64,000 nucleotides of DNA, taken from G963668435 sp963668435 (GTDB lineage: Bacteria > Latescibacterota > Latescibacteria > Latescibacterales > Latescibacteraceae). The position numbers and the translations under genes were made by a program. Positions within the stretch are counted from its first letter, which is position 1. Each line of letters begins with the position of its first letter. The stretch is taken from contig CAXXSC010000008.1 of NCBI GenBank assembly GCA_963668435.2, forward strand, positions 1,240,001-1,304,000. The letters are read 5' to 3'. The notes beneath the pieces are model-generated. The model saw only the letters and a program-made list of their open reading frames with translations. It had not been told where the DNA came from and did no database searches. Shown here one piece after another: positions 9,131 through 18,540 of this stretch.

Positions 9131-10105
9131 TCAGGGTTTAAAAAGTACCGACCGAGGCGAGACGCCTACCACCTCGATAGTGCTGAAAGTATCCGGCAGA
9201 CTGAAAGTCGGTGTCATGAGGCTGTCGCCGCGCTCGACCGTATCGAGATAGCTGCGGTAATCGATAGCGGCCCGTATATCGCCGCTTTCCAGCTCGGCAA
9301 CTAACGATTCGGCGCCTTTCACGGTAACATCGAGGGAATCGGGCGCAATGGCCGGCCGTTTTCTCCATGGGAAACCATCGAGGCTGACAGCTACACCCGA
9401 TATTTTCTTCGTCACTGTCTGTTCCAGAGAAAAAACGAGCTCGACATTTTGCGGTTCGATAGTGAAATGAGGAGGCACTTCGAGAACAGCGGTCAGTACC
9501 GGCGATTTCTCGGAAACGTCCGCTTTCTCAAACTTCGCGACAGAAATCGCCTCGAGAGCCTCCACCTCGCGGCCGGGCCCGTCGACCATTACGAATGCCG
9601 GTTTCGCCACCGGCCTGCCGAGCAGACTGAATCCGGAAGGGATACTGTAGCGGGGAAGGCTGTCAAGCGCCACAGCCACAGTACGCTTCACACGACGGTC
9701 AATATTGAGTGTAATACTGCCGTTGTCGGGCACAAGAATATTTTCTATTTTCAAATCGGAAAAAAGACCGAGATTTATCATGTCTTTGGTAAGCTCAAAT
9801 GTGCTTTCACCCTCGGGAAGGCCGGTGATGTTGGCATAGGCGTTGTATTGTCCGGGCTTGAACAGACCGACAAGGTGAAATGCGGCAAGATCTTTCCCCA
9901 TGCCGCTCACGATGACCGTGGCATTCGGCGGGCATTCACTTGCGATCATGAATCCTTCAGACGGACCGATGTATTGTATCGGGATTGTGTATTTACTGCT
10001 GAAAGTCTGGTTCGTTGTGATGTGGAACCAGAGAATAACCGCGAATACGATGCTGAGGACTTTCGGCGTCACATTCCCCCTGAAACCGATAATTCTCACA
10101 CTCAT
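9131..10105 (-). CDS. YbbR-domain membrane-anchored protein
   Basis: 324 residues. An N-terminal single membrane anchor (VLSIVFAVILWFHITTN) is directly followed by repeated YbbR-type beta domains: FSSKYTIPIQYIGPSEGF, VAVALDSLPRYSIPSGF and VAVSLDGFPWRKRPAI. In Firmicutes the homologous CdaR/YbbR protein regulates the diadenylate cyclase CdaA. Here the neighbour is tsaD rather than cdaA or glmM, so a link to cyclic-di-AMP is not shown. The start ATG has no strong ribosome site; a GTG two codons later is an alternative. Extracytoplasmic location is clear from the topology. Confidence 0.8.
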   Translation of the reverse strand: MSVRIIGFRGNVTPKVLSIVFAVILWFHITTNQTFSSKYTIPIQYIGPSEGFMIASECPPNATVIVSGMGKDLAAFHLVGLFKPGQYNAYANITGLPEGESTFELTKDMINLGLFSDLKIENILVPDNGSITLNIDRRVKRTVAVALDSLPRYSIPSGFSLLGRPVAKPAFVMVDGPGREVEALEAISVAKFEKADVSEKSPVLTAVLEVPPHFTIEPQNVELVFSLEQTVTKKISGVAVSLDGFPWRKRPAIAPDSLDVTVKGAESLVAELESGDIRAAIDYRSYLDTVERGDSLMTPTFSLPDTFSTIEVVGVSPRSVLFKP

Positions 10106-10337
10106 TCACTCACTGATTACAGGGTTCGGCTGAACACGGGCGCGTTGAAAACCGGCATTTCGCACTGTTTTCAAATTAACATAATCCGAGATCCGCGGCG
10201 GGAACGGAACAAGCCGGACAGGCCGCGGAACATGGAAATACTGCCGGGACGTTCGATTCATGACATTCTTCAGGGCACACCCCCTCATGAAAAAACGACC
10301 CGCTTTTTAGCTTATGACTTTGTTCTACAATACAGTA

Positions 10338-10526
10338 TCACTTAGTCGATACGCCAATATTCCTTCCTATACTTATTTCTCCGTTATCGATCCTGAGATT
10401 GAAACCGCAATCAGGTTCGGTGCAGACCCACGCCTTGAACATAATAGGCGCTCCGTCCTTACCGTAATCCGACAGTGGAATCAACACTCCCGAACCGCAT
10501 TTGTGACACTTGGGGAATTCGAACAT
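10338..10526 (-). CDS. Small zinc-ribbon protein
   Basis: 62 residues from an ATG at 10526 with a strong AGGGAGG ribosome site; an in-frame start eight codons earlier lacks one and is less likely. Two cysteine knuckles are visible, KCHKCGSG and WVCTEPDCGF, giving a C-x2-C ... C-x4-C zinc ribbon, with a short basic N-terminus. The second knuckle resembles the topoisomerase-type zinc finger (CxxPxC). Function is unknown; nucleic-acid binding is a common role for such small ribbons. It lies 29 bases downstream of the endonuclease V gene on the same strand, so both may be co-transcribed. Confidence 0.65.
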   Translation of the reverse strand: MFEFPKCHKCGSGVLIPLSDYGKDGAPIMFKAWVCTEPDCGFNLRIDNGEISIGRNIGVSTK

Positions 10527-10555
10527 AGTACATCCTCCCTTCTTCGACAAGCACT

Positions 10556-11344
10556 TTACGGGTGGGTTGTAGTTATAGATGAAATAAAACGCTTCTTATA
10601 TTCAGTAACAGCATTATGCGCCAGCCTGGTCGGTTCCGGCAAACGGTATTTCAATGCCAGCGAAAGTACGATATCAGTAGCTGTTCTCACATTCATCATG
10701 GTACCGGGCGATACAAAAACGGGTTTAACGGAATCACGTGTCCGCAGACATTCTCCAACACACTCGCCACCAAGCACAAGATCCGTCCTCGAACCTTTTG
10801 CCGGACCCGGCTCATCACAACTTCCACAGAGCCTTGATTTCGCACAGCCCAGAGAGGGTATCCCGGTCATAACCCCCATGTGGGAAGCAAGACCCAATCC
10901 TCTCGGGTGAGCTATCCCGCAGCCGTCATAGATAACGACATCCGGAAACCGCGCCAAAGCCCCCAGCGCCCTGAGTACCGCATGTCCCTCCCGAAAAGAC
11001 AGATAACCGGGGACATAAGGGAACCATGCCGGCGCAAAAGAAAAAGCCGTTTCGACAACAGCCTTCTCATGACAATCGTAGAGAACCGCTGCTGCAAGCG
11101 CATAGTGTGGCAGGGACCGGCCAGATTTCGTTTCCCTTACGCGGCCGGTATTGACAAATGTATCACTGCCATGACGTTCAGCTGGCACATCTGCAAAAGC
11201 GGCATCGACACCGGCAAAAAAACGACGTCCCGACAGGTCGATAAAGTCATCTGAAATAATCAGTTGACTTCGGAGCTGCGCCTGAATTCCTTTCGCTTCC
11301 TTGAATGTCACATTGAAACTGTGAACAGGGCAGGAATCCGTCAC
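10556..11344 (-). CDS. nfi: Endonuclease V (deoxyinosine 3'-endonuclease)
   Basis: 262 residues from a GTG at 11344 with GGGAGG four bases upstream; a TTG eight codons earlier is also in frame but lacks a site. The enzyme nicks DNA (or RNA) one base 3' of deoxyinosine. Conserved motifs are in place: FFAGVDAAF with the first catalytic Asp, FPYVPGYLSFREG with the Glu of the PYIPGFLSFRE signature, VVIYDGCGIAHPRGLGLASH with the catalytic Asp, and GIPSLGCAKSRLCG. The residue usually H/N/V in DG-x-G is Cys here. The length is slightly above the typical 220-230 residues because of N- and C-terminal extensions. Confidence 0.9.
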   Translation of the reverse strand: MTDSCPVHSFNVTFKEAKGIQAQLRSQLIISDDFIDLSGRRFFAGVDAAFADVPAERHGSDTFVNTGRVRETKSGRSLPHYALAAAVLYDCHEKAVVETAFSFAPAWFPYVPGYLSFREGHAVLRALGALARFPDVVIYDGCGIAHPRGLGLASHMGVMTGIPSLGCAKSRLCGSCDEPGPAKGSRTDLVLGGECVGECLRTRDSVKPVFVSPGTMMNVRTATDIVLSLALKYRLPEPTRLAHNAVTEYKKRFISSITTTHP

Positions 11345-11697
11345 CTCGCCTCCCGAACCGCAAAACAACTACTAAACAGATACTTAAAAATGAAATATAG
11401 AGAATAGCCGTGAAGTTGTCAACATCATTAGACACGTTACCTTTTTCACATTACTTTTTTTTCTGATCCCATTCGCGCGAATCACCGTAACGTCGTGTCA
11501 TATGAAACAAAATTCCGGCAGCAAAAGAAGTGATCTGTGTCACCAGACGCTCAGATTTCTTGCCATCCTCGAAAAAAACCAAAATCCCGGTTTTCATTAC
11601 ATGTCTTTTGTATTATACTGAAAATCAGCGTCATGGCAAGTCAGAATTTGCAATAATAAAACATATAACTGTGGGATTATGCAGGAAGGAGTCGGCA
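11345..11697 (+). other. Intergenic region between divergent genes
   Basis: About 350 bases between the minus-strand endonuclease V gene and the plus-strand Tat operon. It is AT-rich with several homopolymer runs. A TATTAT hexamer at 11611-11616 could be a -10 element for the downstream operon, but no good -35 lies at the right distance. The ribosome site GGAAGGAG is at 11684-11691. I see no tRNA, riboswitch or hairpin that I would name. Confidence 0.4.
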
Positions 11698-13056
11698 ATG
11701 AGACGTCGAGACTTTTTCGGAGCGGCAGCTAGCGCAAGTGTTATCGGCGCAGGATCGGCATTCGCGGGACCGGTTGCGCAACCGGCTAAATACAAAGCTG
11801 GAGCATACAGTGCCATACCCGACAAAATCGGCGGCCTTCTTCTCGAGGACCTTCGCGAGGACTATCGCCGGCGCCTTTTCGACGAATACCTCCCGTTTTG
11901 GGAAAAAGGCGGCTACGACAAAGTCAACGGTGGATTCATGTGCGAACTCCGTGACGACGGCTCGGTTGTGAACGACCAGAAAGACATCTGGTATCAGGGA
12001 CGCGGCATCTGGGTATATTCTGCCATATATAATTACCTGGACAAAAATCCCAAATGGCTCGAAATCGCGAAAAAATCACGCGATTTCATGGTCAAGAACA
12101 TGCACAATGGTGACGGCACCTGGAAAAAAACAGTGACACGCGAAGGTAAAGATGCCGCAGAGACAGTCGGCCAGGGCAGCATGAAGGATATTTACGGAGC
12201 CATGTTCGCAGCCGCGGGGCTCGTGCAGTACTACCGCGCCGCTGGCAAAGAAGAGGACCTCGCACTCGCGATCCAGTCGATCAAAAAATCGGTGGAACGC
12301 TACGAAAATCCCAATTATGAGGGCGGCGGAATAATCAACGGGAAAAAAGGCATACGGAAACAGGGACATACATTCATGATGGTGTGGACACTCCCCCAGC
12401 TCCTCGAGGTCGAACATGACTCCATGCTCGACGAACTCGCTCGGGAACATCTCGACTGCGTCCTGAACAGATACTGGAACAACGATTACGGCATTTCCAA
12501 CGAGACCATGTACCACGATTACACACCCATACCGGAGCTGGCTGCATCAACCGCACCCGGCCACTCGATAGAAACACACTGGATGGCGATGACCGAGGCT
12601 CTCAGAGAAAAGAACGGCACGACATTCTCCATCCTCAAGAACAGGATACGCCGATTGACAGAGATGAGCTGGGACTATATTTTCGAGGGTTCCGGCGACG
12701 GCGCATATCATGTTTTCGCTACCGAGGATAGAGGCGCGGGCCCGGTGCTCGACCTCAAGACCATGTGGGCACACTGCGAGATCCTTCTCGGCACCATGAT
12801 GTCACTGGAATATACCGGCGATGTCTGGGCAAAAGAATGGTACGAACGCTGTCGTGATTTTTCCCATCGCGCATTCGTCACCGATCACGGCGTCTGGCGT
12901 CAGGCAGTCGACCGTTACGGCAAGGACAAAAAACGCGGCGGAATCACGATCTATCGTAAGGGCAATTTCCATCAGCCGCGCTATTTCATCTACAACCTCA
13001 TGGCCCTGGACCGCATGATAAAAAACAAGGGGAAACTGACACCTTTCCCGCTCTAA
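11698..13056 (+). CDS. Tat-exported N-acylglucosamine 2-epimerase (AGE) family protein
   Basis: 452 residues from the ATG at 11698, with GGAAGGAG upstream; the open frame continues further up without a credible start. The leader MRRRDFFGAAASASVIGAG is Tat-type (R-R-R-D-F-F). The mature part is an (alpha/alpha)6 barrel of the AGE/cellobiose 2-epimerase family: YDKVNGGFMCELRDDGSV, IWYQGRGIWVYSAIYN, GQGSMKDIYGAMFAAAGL, GHSIETHWMAMTEAL and KTMWAHCEILLG. These enzymes interconvert sugar epimers at C2 or isomerise aldose and ketose; they are normally cytoplasmic, so an exported member is unusual. It opens a plus-strand block with an aldo/keto reductase and an FAD oxidoreductase, suggesting joint sugar modification (inference). 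Confidence 0.85.
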   Translation: MRRRDFFGAAASASVIGAGSAFAGPVAQPAKYKAGAYSAIPDKIGGLLLEDLREDYRRRLFDEYLPFWEKGGYDKVNGGFMCELRDDGSVVNDQKDIWYQGRGIWVYSAIYNYLDKNPKWLEIAKKSRDFMVKNMHNGDGTWKKTVTREGKDAAETVGQGSMKDIYGAMFAAAGLVQYYRAAGKEEDLALAIQSIKKSVERYENPNYEGGGIINGKKGIRKQGHTFMMVWTLPQLLEVEHDSMLDELAREHLDCVLNRYWNNDYGISNETMYHDYTPIPELAASTAPGHSIETHWMAMTEALREKNGTTFSILKNRIRRLTEMSWDYIFEGSGDGAYHVFATEDRGAGPVLDLKTMWAHCEILLGTMMSLEYTGDVWAKEWYERCRDFSHRAFVTDHGVWRQAVDRYGKDKKRGGITIYRKGNFHQPRYFIYNLMALDRMIKNKGKLTPFPL

Positions 13057-13114
13057 AAGGCCGCCGGAAAAGAAACAGAGGGAAACCGGTGAACACGAGT
13101 TAAAGGGGGAAAAC

Positions 13115-13987
13115 ATGAGCTACTCAATAAACAGACGTTCGTTTCTGCACAGAAGCAGCCGTGCGGGAATGGCCGCGGCAGTGTGCCCGGCGTTCATCAG
13201 GCCGCTTCATGCCGCACCTAACATAGAATTCCGCAAAATGGGTTCGAGCGGCATCAAGGTCAGTGCTGTCGGTCTGGGCGCGAGCCGTATTACCGAACCG
13301 AGCCTGATCAAGAGTGTGCTCGGAATGGGCATCAATTTTGTCGATACGGGCAGAATGTATTCCCGCGGCAGAAACGAGAACCTGATCGGCAGGGTGATCA
13401 GGGATATGCGGAAAGAGCTGGTCATCCAGTCCAAGATCGATCAGAAAATCCAGAACGACGCCGACGCCATGAACCGCTCGATCGAGGACAGCCTCAAGGC
13501 CCTCGGCACCGACTACATCGACATCATGCTCATCCGCGGCGCAACCACCGCCGACCGTGTGGCAAACCACACCGTTTTCGAGGTTTTCAGCAAAGCGAAA
13601 GCGGCAGGCAAAATAAGGCTCTGCGGCTTCTCGGCCCATTCGGCCAACGCGGCGGAAATGATACGTGCCGGTGTCGATGCAAGTGTCTACGATGTCATCC
13701 TTGTCCCCTACAACCACAGCGGCAGTTTCACTCATTCCATCTACGGCATCTACAGCGAATGGGATCAGAAAGCGCTGGAAAGCTCCATCACTCATGCCAC
13801 TGAAAAAGGTGTCAACATCATCGCCATGAAAACCTGCTCAGGCGGCCCACTGAAACGGGAAGGTGAGGCTCGTGGAAGCTACCGCGAGGCGCTCAGGTGG
13901 ATTCTCAAAAACAAGAATATCCGCACTTCCATACCAGCAATCGCCAGTTTCCGCGAGGCGGAAGAGGATATCGGCGCGATGGCATAA
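13115..13987 (+). CDS. Tat-exported aldo/keto reductase-like protein lacking catalytic His
   Basis: 290 residues with GGGGG upstream of the ATG. The leader MSYSINRRSFLHRSSRAGM has a textbook Tat motif (N-R-R-S-F-L). The mature protein is an AKR-type TIM barrel: KMGSSGIKVSAVGLGAS, NFVDTGRMYSRGRNE with the tetrad Asp and Tyr, and LVIQSKID with the Lys. The position normally holding the catalytic His reads DYIDIMLIRGATT, so His is replaced by Arg. C-terminal NADPH-binding segments are present (IIAMKTCSGGP, ASFREAEEDIGAM). A paralogue of the same make-up lies at 20001-20858. It may be a redox enzyme with altered chemistry or a non-reductase derivative; the substrate is unknown. Confidence 0.85.
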   Translation: MSYSINRRSFLHRSSRAGMAAAVCPAFIRPLHAAPNIEFRKMGSSGIKVSAVGLGASRITEPSLIKSVLGMGINFVDTGRMYSRGRNENLIGRVIRDMRKELVIQSKIDQKIQNDADAMNRSIEDSLKALGTDYIDIMLIRGATTADRVANHTVFEVFSKAKAAGKIRLCGFSAHSANAAEMIRAGVDASVYDVILVPYNHSGSFTHSIYGIYSEWDQKALESSITHATEKGVNIIAMKTCSGGPLKREGEARGSYREALRWILKNKNIRTSIPAIASFREAEEDIGAMA

Positions 13988-14084
13988 TGGCGATAAAAAA
14001 AGCAGCAGCAAACGCAGTGTGAACAGCTACCGCGAATCACGACAGGGACAGACAAATTATATGAATTGACAGGAACGCACGATC

Positions 14085-14996
14085 ATGAAAATCGTCAGAA
14101 TCCTTCTTCTCATCACGGCAATATTCTGTGTAAAAGCAATTGTTCCGGCAGCACTGGCCGAGACTAACGCACTCACGCCCTTTGTCATCAAAAACGGCGA
14201 TATCGACGGATATGAAAGTTTCAACAAAGGTCTATACTATCGTCCGGAAAGCCTCTGGAACTACATCAACGGCGGGGCCCTGCCCTATCTCGACTACGGT
14301 GTCGGGGATGTTGTCACGTTCAGCGGTAAAATCGGCCCGGACGGTGTCGAGATCGTAAGCGACATCTATGCGTTCGCAGACAGCCTCGGCGCATTCGGTA
14401 TTTATTCGAGCGAGCGCTACCCCGATTATGAGTTCATCGACATCGGTGCCGAGGGATATGTCGGTGAAAACGCGATCTGTTTCTGGAAAGACCGCTACTA
14501 TATCAAGGTATTCTCGAACGAACTCTCGGATGATGCGGCAGAGTCGATCCGCAGAATTGCCGAGGAGATCAACAGAAGAATACCCCAGGGCGGCGGTATG
14601 TCAAAAATATTCGACCTGATGCCGAAAGACAACAGGCAGCCAAAAAGCGAGTCATTCACCGCAAAGAATGTCCTTGGCCAGGATTTCCTTGAACGGGGAT
14701 TCAGCGCCAGCTATATCGAGGATGGAGTCGAATACCAGTTCCATATCATCGAGTGCGCGGATACCAACGATGCCAGAGAAAAGTTGACGAAATACCGCGA
14801 TTTCATGAAGGAATTCGGCAAGATCGAGAATAAGCGTCCCGACCTCGGCGATGATGCTCACGTTTTCACAGAGGACTGGTACGGTCTCATGATATTTGCG
14901 CGAAGCGGGCGTTTTATCGCAGCCTCGGTCGGCCTCAAGGACTACGAACGCGCGGTTTCGACGCTCAACAACATCATCCAGAGGCTCAATCAGTAA
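14085..14996 (+). CDS. Exported protein of unknown function, DUF6599-like
   Basis: 303 residues with AGGAACG upstream of the ATG. A signal peptide (RILLLITAIFCVKAIVPAALA) directs export. The most conserved-looking motif is SLWNYINGGALPYLDYG, close to the YINGGAE-YLxYGF pattern I associate with DUF6599; that name is from memory and should be checked. A paired aromatic-rich beta region follows (DSLGAFGIYSSERYPDY, ENAICFWKDRYYIKV), and a similar second half ends the protein, suggesting a duplicated fold. It lies between an aldo/keto reductase and an FAD oxidoreductase on the same strand, so a role with these exported redox proteins is possible. Confidence 0.65.
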   Translation: MKIVRILLLITAIFCVKAIVPAALAETNALTPFVIKNGDIDGYESFNKGLYYRPESLWNYINGGALPYLDYGVGDVVTFSGKIGPDGVEIVSDIYAFADSLGAFGIYSSERYPDYEFIDIGAEGYVGENAICFWKDRYYIKVFSNELSDDAAESIRRIAEEINRRIPQGGGMSKIFDLMPKDNRQPKSESFTAKNVLGQDFLERGFSASYIEDGVEYQFHIIECADTNDAREKLTKYRDFMKEFGKIENKRPDLGDDAHVFTEDWYGLMIFARSGRFIAASVGLKDYERAVSTLNNIIQRLNQ

Positions 14997-15062
14997 TGAA
15001 ATAAAGAATTAACAGATAGAACCATTCATGCAGAAACAGCATGGATCGCATCGGAGACACCA

Positions 15063-16376
15063 ATGAAACGACGTTCTTTTATTTCTAGTGCACCACTCAT
15101 TTCAGGAGCGGCACTCGGCACTGCGGCCATGGGAAACGCAAACGCCGCACCGCTTGACAGGAGCAGCGGCACTGTCAGGGAGCCGGCTCGCGATATTCCG
15201 GTAATCGCCTCTTGCGATGTGCTCGTTGTCGGCGGTGGTCCCGCGGGAGTCGCCGCGGCGATTTCATCGGCACGCGCCGGAGCGGACACAATCCTTGTCG
15301 AACGCTACAACCATCTCGGCGGCCTCTGGACTGGCGGTTTGGTCCTTCCGCTTCTGTCAACACACGCCATCGATAAAAACGGCAAGTTCAAACGTGTCAT
15401 CTACGGTCTCGGCGGCGAAATGGCGGATAGGCTCAACGCAATGGGAATGACAGTCAACGAGGTCAATCCGAGCATCGACCCAGAAGCCGGCAAGTATCTT
15501 CTTGATGTCATGATCAGGGATTCCGGCGTCAGGATGTTCTATCACTGCTGGATGTCCAACGTGATCATGGAGGACAACGCGATCTCCGCAGTTATCCTGG
15601 AAACAAAATCCGGCAGGACCGCGGTCAAACCGAAAGTAGTCGTCGACTGCACAGGTGACGGCGACATTATCGAGCTCGCAGGCGAGGGTTTCGAGAATAT
15701 GCGCTATCACATCGGCCTCGTACACCGTCTGGGCAATGTGGACCGTATCGATAAGAAAAAACCCGGCTATGTCGACCGCCCCATCGGAAATAAAACGCCA
15801 ATTCCCAGTGTTAACTGGGTCAACATGCACGGCGAGGACGACCGTGACGGTATTGACCTGTTCACCCTCTCTGAGCTCCAGCAGAAATACCGCATTTCGA
15901 TATGGGAAGAGACCGAGAAAACCCGTAAGACACCGGGCTATGAAGAGGTTTTCCTGCTTGAAACTGCCCCGCAGATCGGTGTCCGCATGTCACGCATTCT
16001 CGACGGCACATATATGCTGACTATCGAGGACAGCATGACTTTCAAGGCATTCGATGATGTTATCGGTATCAGCGGCGCATGGACAAGAATGCGCTACAAA
16101 GACAAATGGGTGCTTTCGAAAGACCGTCCGCTCTGGCAGATCCCCTATCGTTCGCTCCTGCCGAAAAAGACGCGCAACCTCCTTGTCGCGGGACGATGTT
16201 TCAGTTTCGAGAAGGCGTTGGTGGAGGACACGAGGATCATCGGCACCTGCCTTGTCACCGGCCATGGAGCCGGAGCCGCCGCCGCGATCGCGGTTCAAAG
16301 CGGGAGCTCGGTTCAGGGTGTCGACATCGGAAAAGTACAGGCACTTCTCAAAAAACAGAAAGCGAATATCGGCTGA
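15063..16376 (+). CDS. Tat-exported FAD-dependent oxidoreductase
   Basis: 437 residues with GGAGA upstream of the ATG. The leader MKRRSFISSAPLISGAALG is Tat-type (K-R-R-S-F-I). FAD binding is shown by CDVLVVGGGPAGVAAAISS with a GxGxxG Rossmann motif, then ILVERYNHLGG where the acidic residue ends strand 2. A second conserved element, VVVDCTGDGDIIELAG, is the family's ATG/DGD motif. The C-terminal IPYRSLLPKKTRNLLVAGRC and IGTCLVTGHGAGAAAAIA complete the FAD_oxidored (PF12831-like) pattern. This is the last gene of the plus-strand block and is followed by a strong terminator. The likely role is exported oxidation of a hydroxy compound or sugar acid, with FAD loaded before export. Confidence 0.88.
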   Translation: MKRRSFISSAPLISGAALGTAAMGNANAAPLDRSSGTVREPARDIPVIASCDVLVVGGGPAGVAAAISSARAGADTILVERYNHLGGLWTGGLVLPLLSTHAIDKNGKFKRVIYGLGGEMADRLNAMGMTVNEVNPSIDPEAGKYLLDVMIRDSGVRMFYHCWMSNVIMEDNAISAVILETKSGRTAVKPKVVVDCTGDGDIIELAGEGFENMRYHIGLVHRLGNVDRIDKKKPGYVDRPIGNKTPIPSVNWVNMHGEDDRDGIDLFTLSELQQKYRISIWEETEKTRKTPGYEEVFLLETAPQIGVRMSRILDGTYMLTIEDSMTFKAFDDVIGISGAWTRMRYKDKWVLSKDRPLWQIPYRSLLPKKTRNLLVAGRCFSFEKALVEDTRIIGTCLVTGHGAGAAAAIAVQSGSSVQGVDIGKVQALLKKQKANIG

Positions 16377-16403
16377 GAAAACATATCACGTCACGACCAA
16401 AAG

Positions 16404-16432
16404 AAAAAGGCGGAAAACTTTCCGCCTTTTTT
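16404..16432 (+). terminator. Rho-independent terminator between convergent genes
   Basis: A 12-base inverted repeat (AAAAGGCGGAAA at 16405-16416 and its complement at 16419-16430) with a two-base loop, followed by more T. Because of the A run on one side and the T run on the other it can act for both the plus-strand operon and the minus-strand gene ending at 16453. Confidence 0.88.
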
Positions 16433-16452
16433 ATTAGCACTTAATGCATTTC

Positions 16453-18438
16453 TTATTCATCCGGCGACGACACCACGATGTCATCGGCAAGAATGTTCAT
16501 GCCGCTTTCAGCCTCCCAGATATCCGTGTTGGCAAGACGGATACTGTAACGCGGATCGTCGGTAAGACGTTCGCAGGGATCGGCGAGCCTGAGCAGAAGC
16601 GTATAGGTGCCCGGCGCAAGATCGGCAGGCATTTTAAATCGCCGGACCAGTGTCTGCATCTCACCGCCGTACCATGTCCGCGGATCGGTGTCGAGTGAAA
16701 ACGAAACCGCCTGGCCGCTCTCGTTGTTCTTAAGGACAATTTCGGCTTTGCGCGGATTGACCGGCGCGGCAAATCCGAGATTTTCAATCATAAGGCTCGT
16801 ATGGAACATTCTCTCTGGGATTATTCTTTCCGATAATTTCATTTCCCGCATGACAAGACGGTAGCCGAGACGGCGCGATATCTCGGGCAGACAGCCTTTC
16901 TCCTCCCAGTTCTGGCGGACAGCCGGATGCCAGCCCTTGTTGAGCCAGCTCATCGACAGCTTGTTCATCTCGTACAGGGTATTTTCGCATTCGGCGAGAT
17001 AGCTCATGTTGCAGGTCTCACCGCCGAACACGGTGTATTTCGTCTCATTCGCCATGTACTCGATCCAGCCGGCGCGGTCCTTTTCCGAGGTGTAGGTGCC
17101 GTAATCGCTGTCGCTGGCGAGAAAACAGTCGTTGAAAAATCCGACACGGGCAAGCCTGCTGCCGTCGTGCGCACGGGCTTCGGTCATGACCTCGCTGTCG
17201 AACGCGTTGACTTTCATTATAGGCGTCCTGAGCATCACCATCCGGTCCTCGGGAATCACACCGAGCACCTTGTTCATGATCTCCGTAATGTTCTCCGGTG
17301 TGTCGAGCCCGTTCGTCGAGCTGTGCATCTCGCCCCAAGGACCGATAAAGCCGGTCTTAGCCACGTAAATGACATCCCAGTTCTCCTCGATGAGTGGCCG
17401 GAGTTGCTCGATATGACGTAAAACCTGCTCTTTCGCGGCATCGGGCTCCCCAATATTATGGGCATAGACCACATTGAAAATGACTTTGAGCCCGGCATTC
17501 CTGATACGGCTGAACTGTGCGTTCATACTGTCGAGAAAGTCCTGATCGAAATCTTTCTCGCGGTACTCCTCGGCATTGAGTTCGGTGTAAAGGATCGTGA
17601 TGTTCTCGTTCTTCTGGGCCGCCAGCCAGTCATCATCGGGAAGAGTATTCAGCACCGTATGCGAATAAAACCCGCGTTCGGGATTGGGAAAATCATCGGT
17701 CGACTCAGTAAAAACAACGGAGCGTACCGGCTGTTCTTCCGTTTCGAGATAGAAATTCTTTTCGGTCGGCAAGGATGACTCTTTCGGCGCGAACCCAGCC
17801 TCATGATAGGTTGCATAGCCCTCTTTTGCCACACTGACATCATAGCTCAAAAAAGCGGGTTTGGCCGCAAACCGACTGTCACCTCCGGCAACGGGAACCG
17901 AACCGCCGCCGAATGAACCGCCATCGATCATGAGCATCTTCTTAGTCACACTTGTATTTCCCGCACGAAGCCGGTACAGGTAGACTGCGGCAGACATTTT
18001 TCGACCACTATCATCGCATCCGTCCCAAACGGCGCTGTGAAGACCGGCGGCGGCAAATCCATTATACAGAGTCCTGACTCGCTGCCCGGTGACACTGAAC
18101 AGCTCAAGGCTGATTATTGCGGGCGCACGAAGTTCATAATCGATCACAGTGGAGGGATTGAACGGATTCGGATAGTTCTGACTGAGCTGCATAATCCCCG
18201 GCACGGCATCATCAACACCGACGGTGACATCGGGAAGCGAGACACTGTAGCTGCCATCATCACCGCTCATGACCGATTTTTCGCCGCTGAAGGAGCTGAA
18301 AGTTATTTTCGCATCCGCTATCGGCGCACCGGTCACCGCGTCACTCACAGTGCCGGCAACAGCAACCTCACTGCACAGTGCGCAGGGAAGCGGCGCGAGC
18401 GACAGGACAAGAACTGTAATAATCCCACGCACAAACAT
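16453..18438 (-). CDS. Exported DUF4874/DUF4832 protein with an internal T9SS sorting-like module
   Basis: 661 residues from the ATG at 18438, with AAGGAG five bases upstream; a GTG two codons earlier is alternative. After the signal peptide, residues about 25-75 are a carboxypeptidase-regulatory-like beta domain (AGTVSDAVTGAPIADAKI). Next is a FlgD-like/Por-sorting module: SQNYPNPFNPSTVIDYEL, VTGQRVRTLYNG, HSAVWDGCDDSGRKMSAAV and YLYRLRAGN. That module usually ends a protein, but here a long enzyme-like region follows from about residue 245: FPNPERGFYSHT, TELNAEEYREKDFDQDF and YVAKTGFIGPWGEMH, typical of DUF4874, then DUF4832 with a beta-sandwich end. The latter resembles a glycosidase-like barrel plus sandwich, catalytic residues unclear. 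The gene is isolated, convergent with the Tat operon. Confidence 0.78.
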   Translation of the reverse strand: MFVRGIITVLVLSLAPLPCALCSEVAVAGTVSDAVTGAPIADAKITFSSFSGEKSVMSGDDGSYSVSLPDVTVGVDDAVPGIMQLSQNYPNPFNPSTVIDYELRAPAIISLELFSVTGQRVRTLYNGFAAAGLHSAVWDGCDDSGRKMSAAVYLYRLRAGNTSVTKKMLMIDGGSFGGGSVPVAGGDSRFAAKPAFLSYDVSVAKEGYATYHEAGFAPKESSLPTEKNFYLETEEQPVRSVVFTESTDDFPNPERGFYSHTVLNTLPDDDWLAAQKNENITILYTELNAEEYREKDFDQDFLDSMNAQFSRIRNAGLKVIFNVVYAHNIGEPDAAKEQVLRHIEQLRPLIEENWDVIYVAKTGFIGPWGEMHSSTNGLDTPENITEIMNKVLGVIPEDRMVMLRTPIMKVNAFDSEVMTEARAHDGSRLARVGFFNDCFLASDSDYGTYTSEKDRAGWIEYMANETKYTVFGGETCNMSYLAECENTLYEMNKLSMSWLNKGWHPAVRQNWEEKGCLPEISRRLGYRLVMREMKLSERIIPERMFHTSLMIENLGFAAPVNPRKAEIVLKNNESGQAVSFSLDTDPRTWYGGEMQTLVRRFKMPADLAPGTYTLLLRLADPCERLTDDPRYSIRLANTDIWEAESGMNILADDIVVSSPDE

Positions 18439-18540
18439 ATTCACTCCTTTTTTTTAATGGCAGCCAGATCAATACGAAGATGATTATGTAAAGAAAGTAT
18501 TTCCTTAAAACAGTATACACCCATAAGCTGTTCTGTCAAT

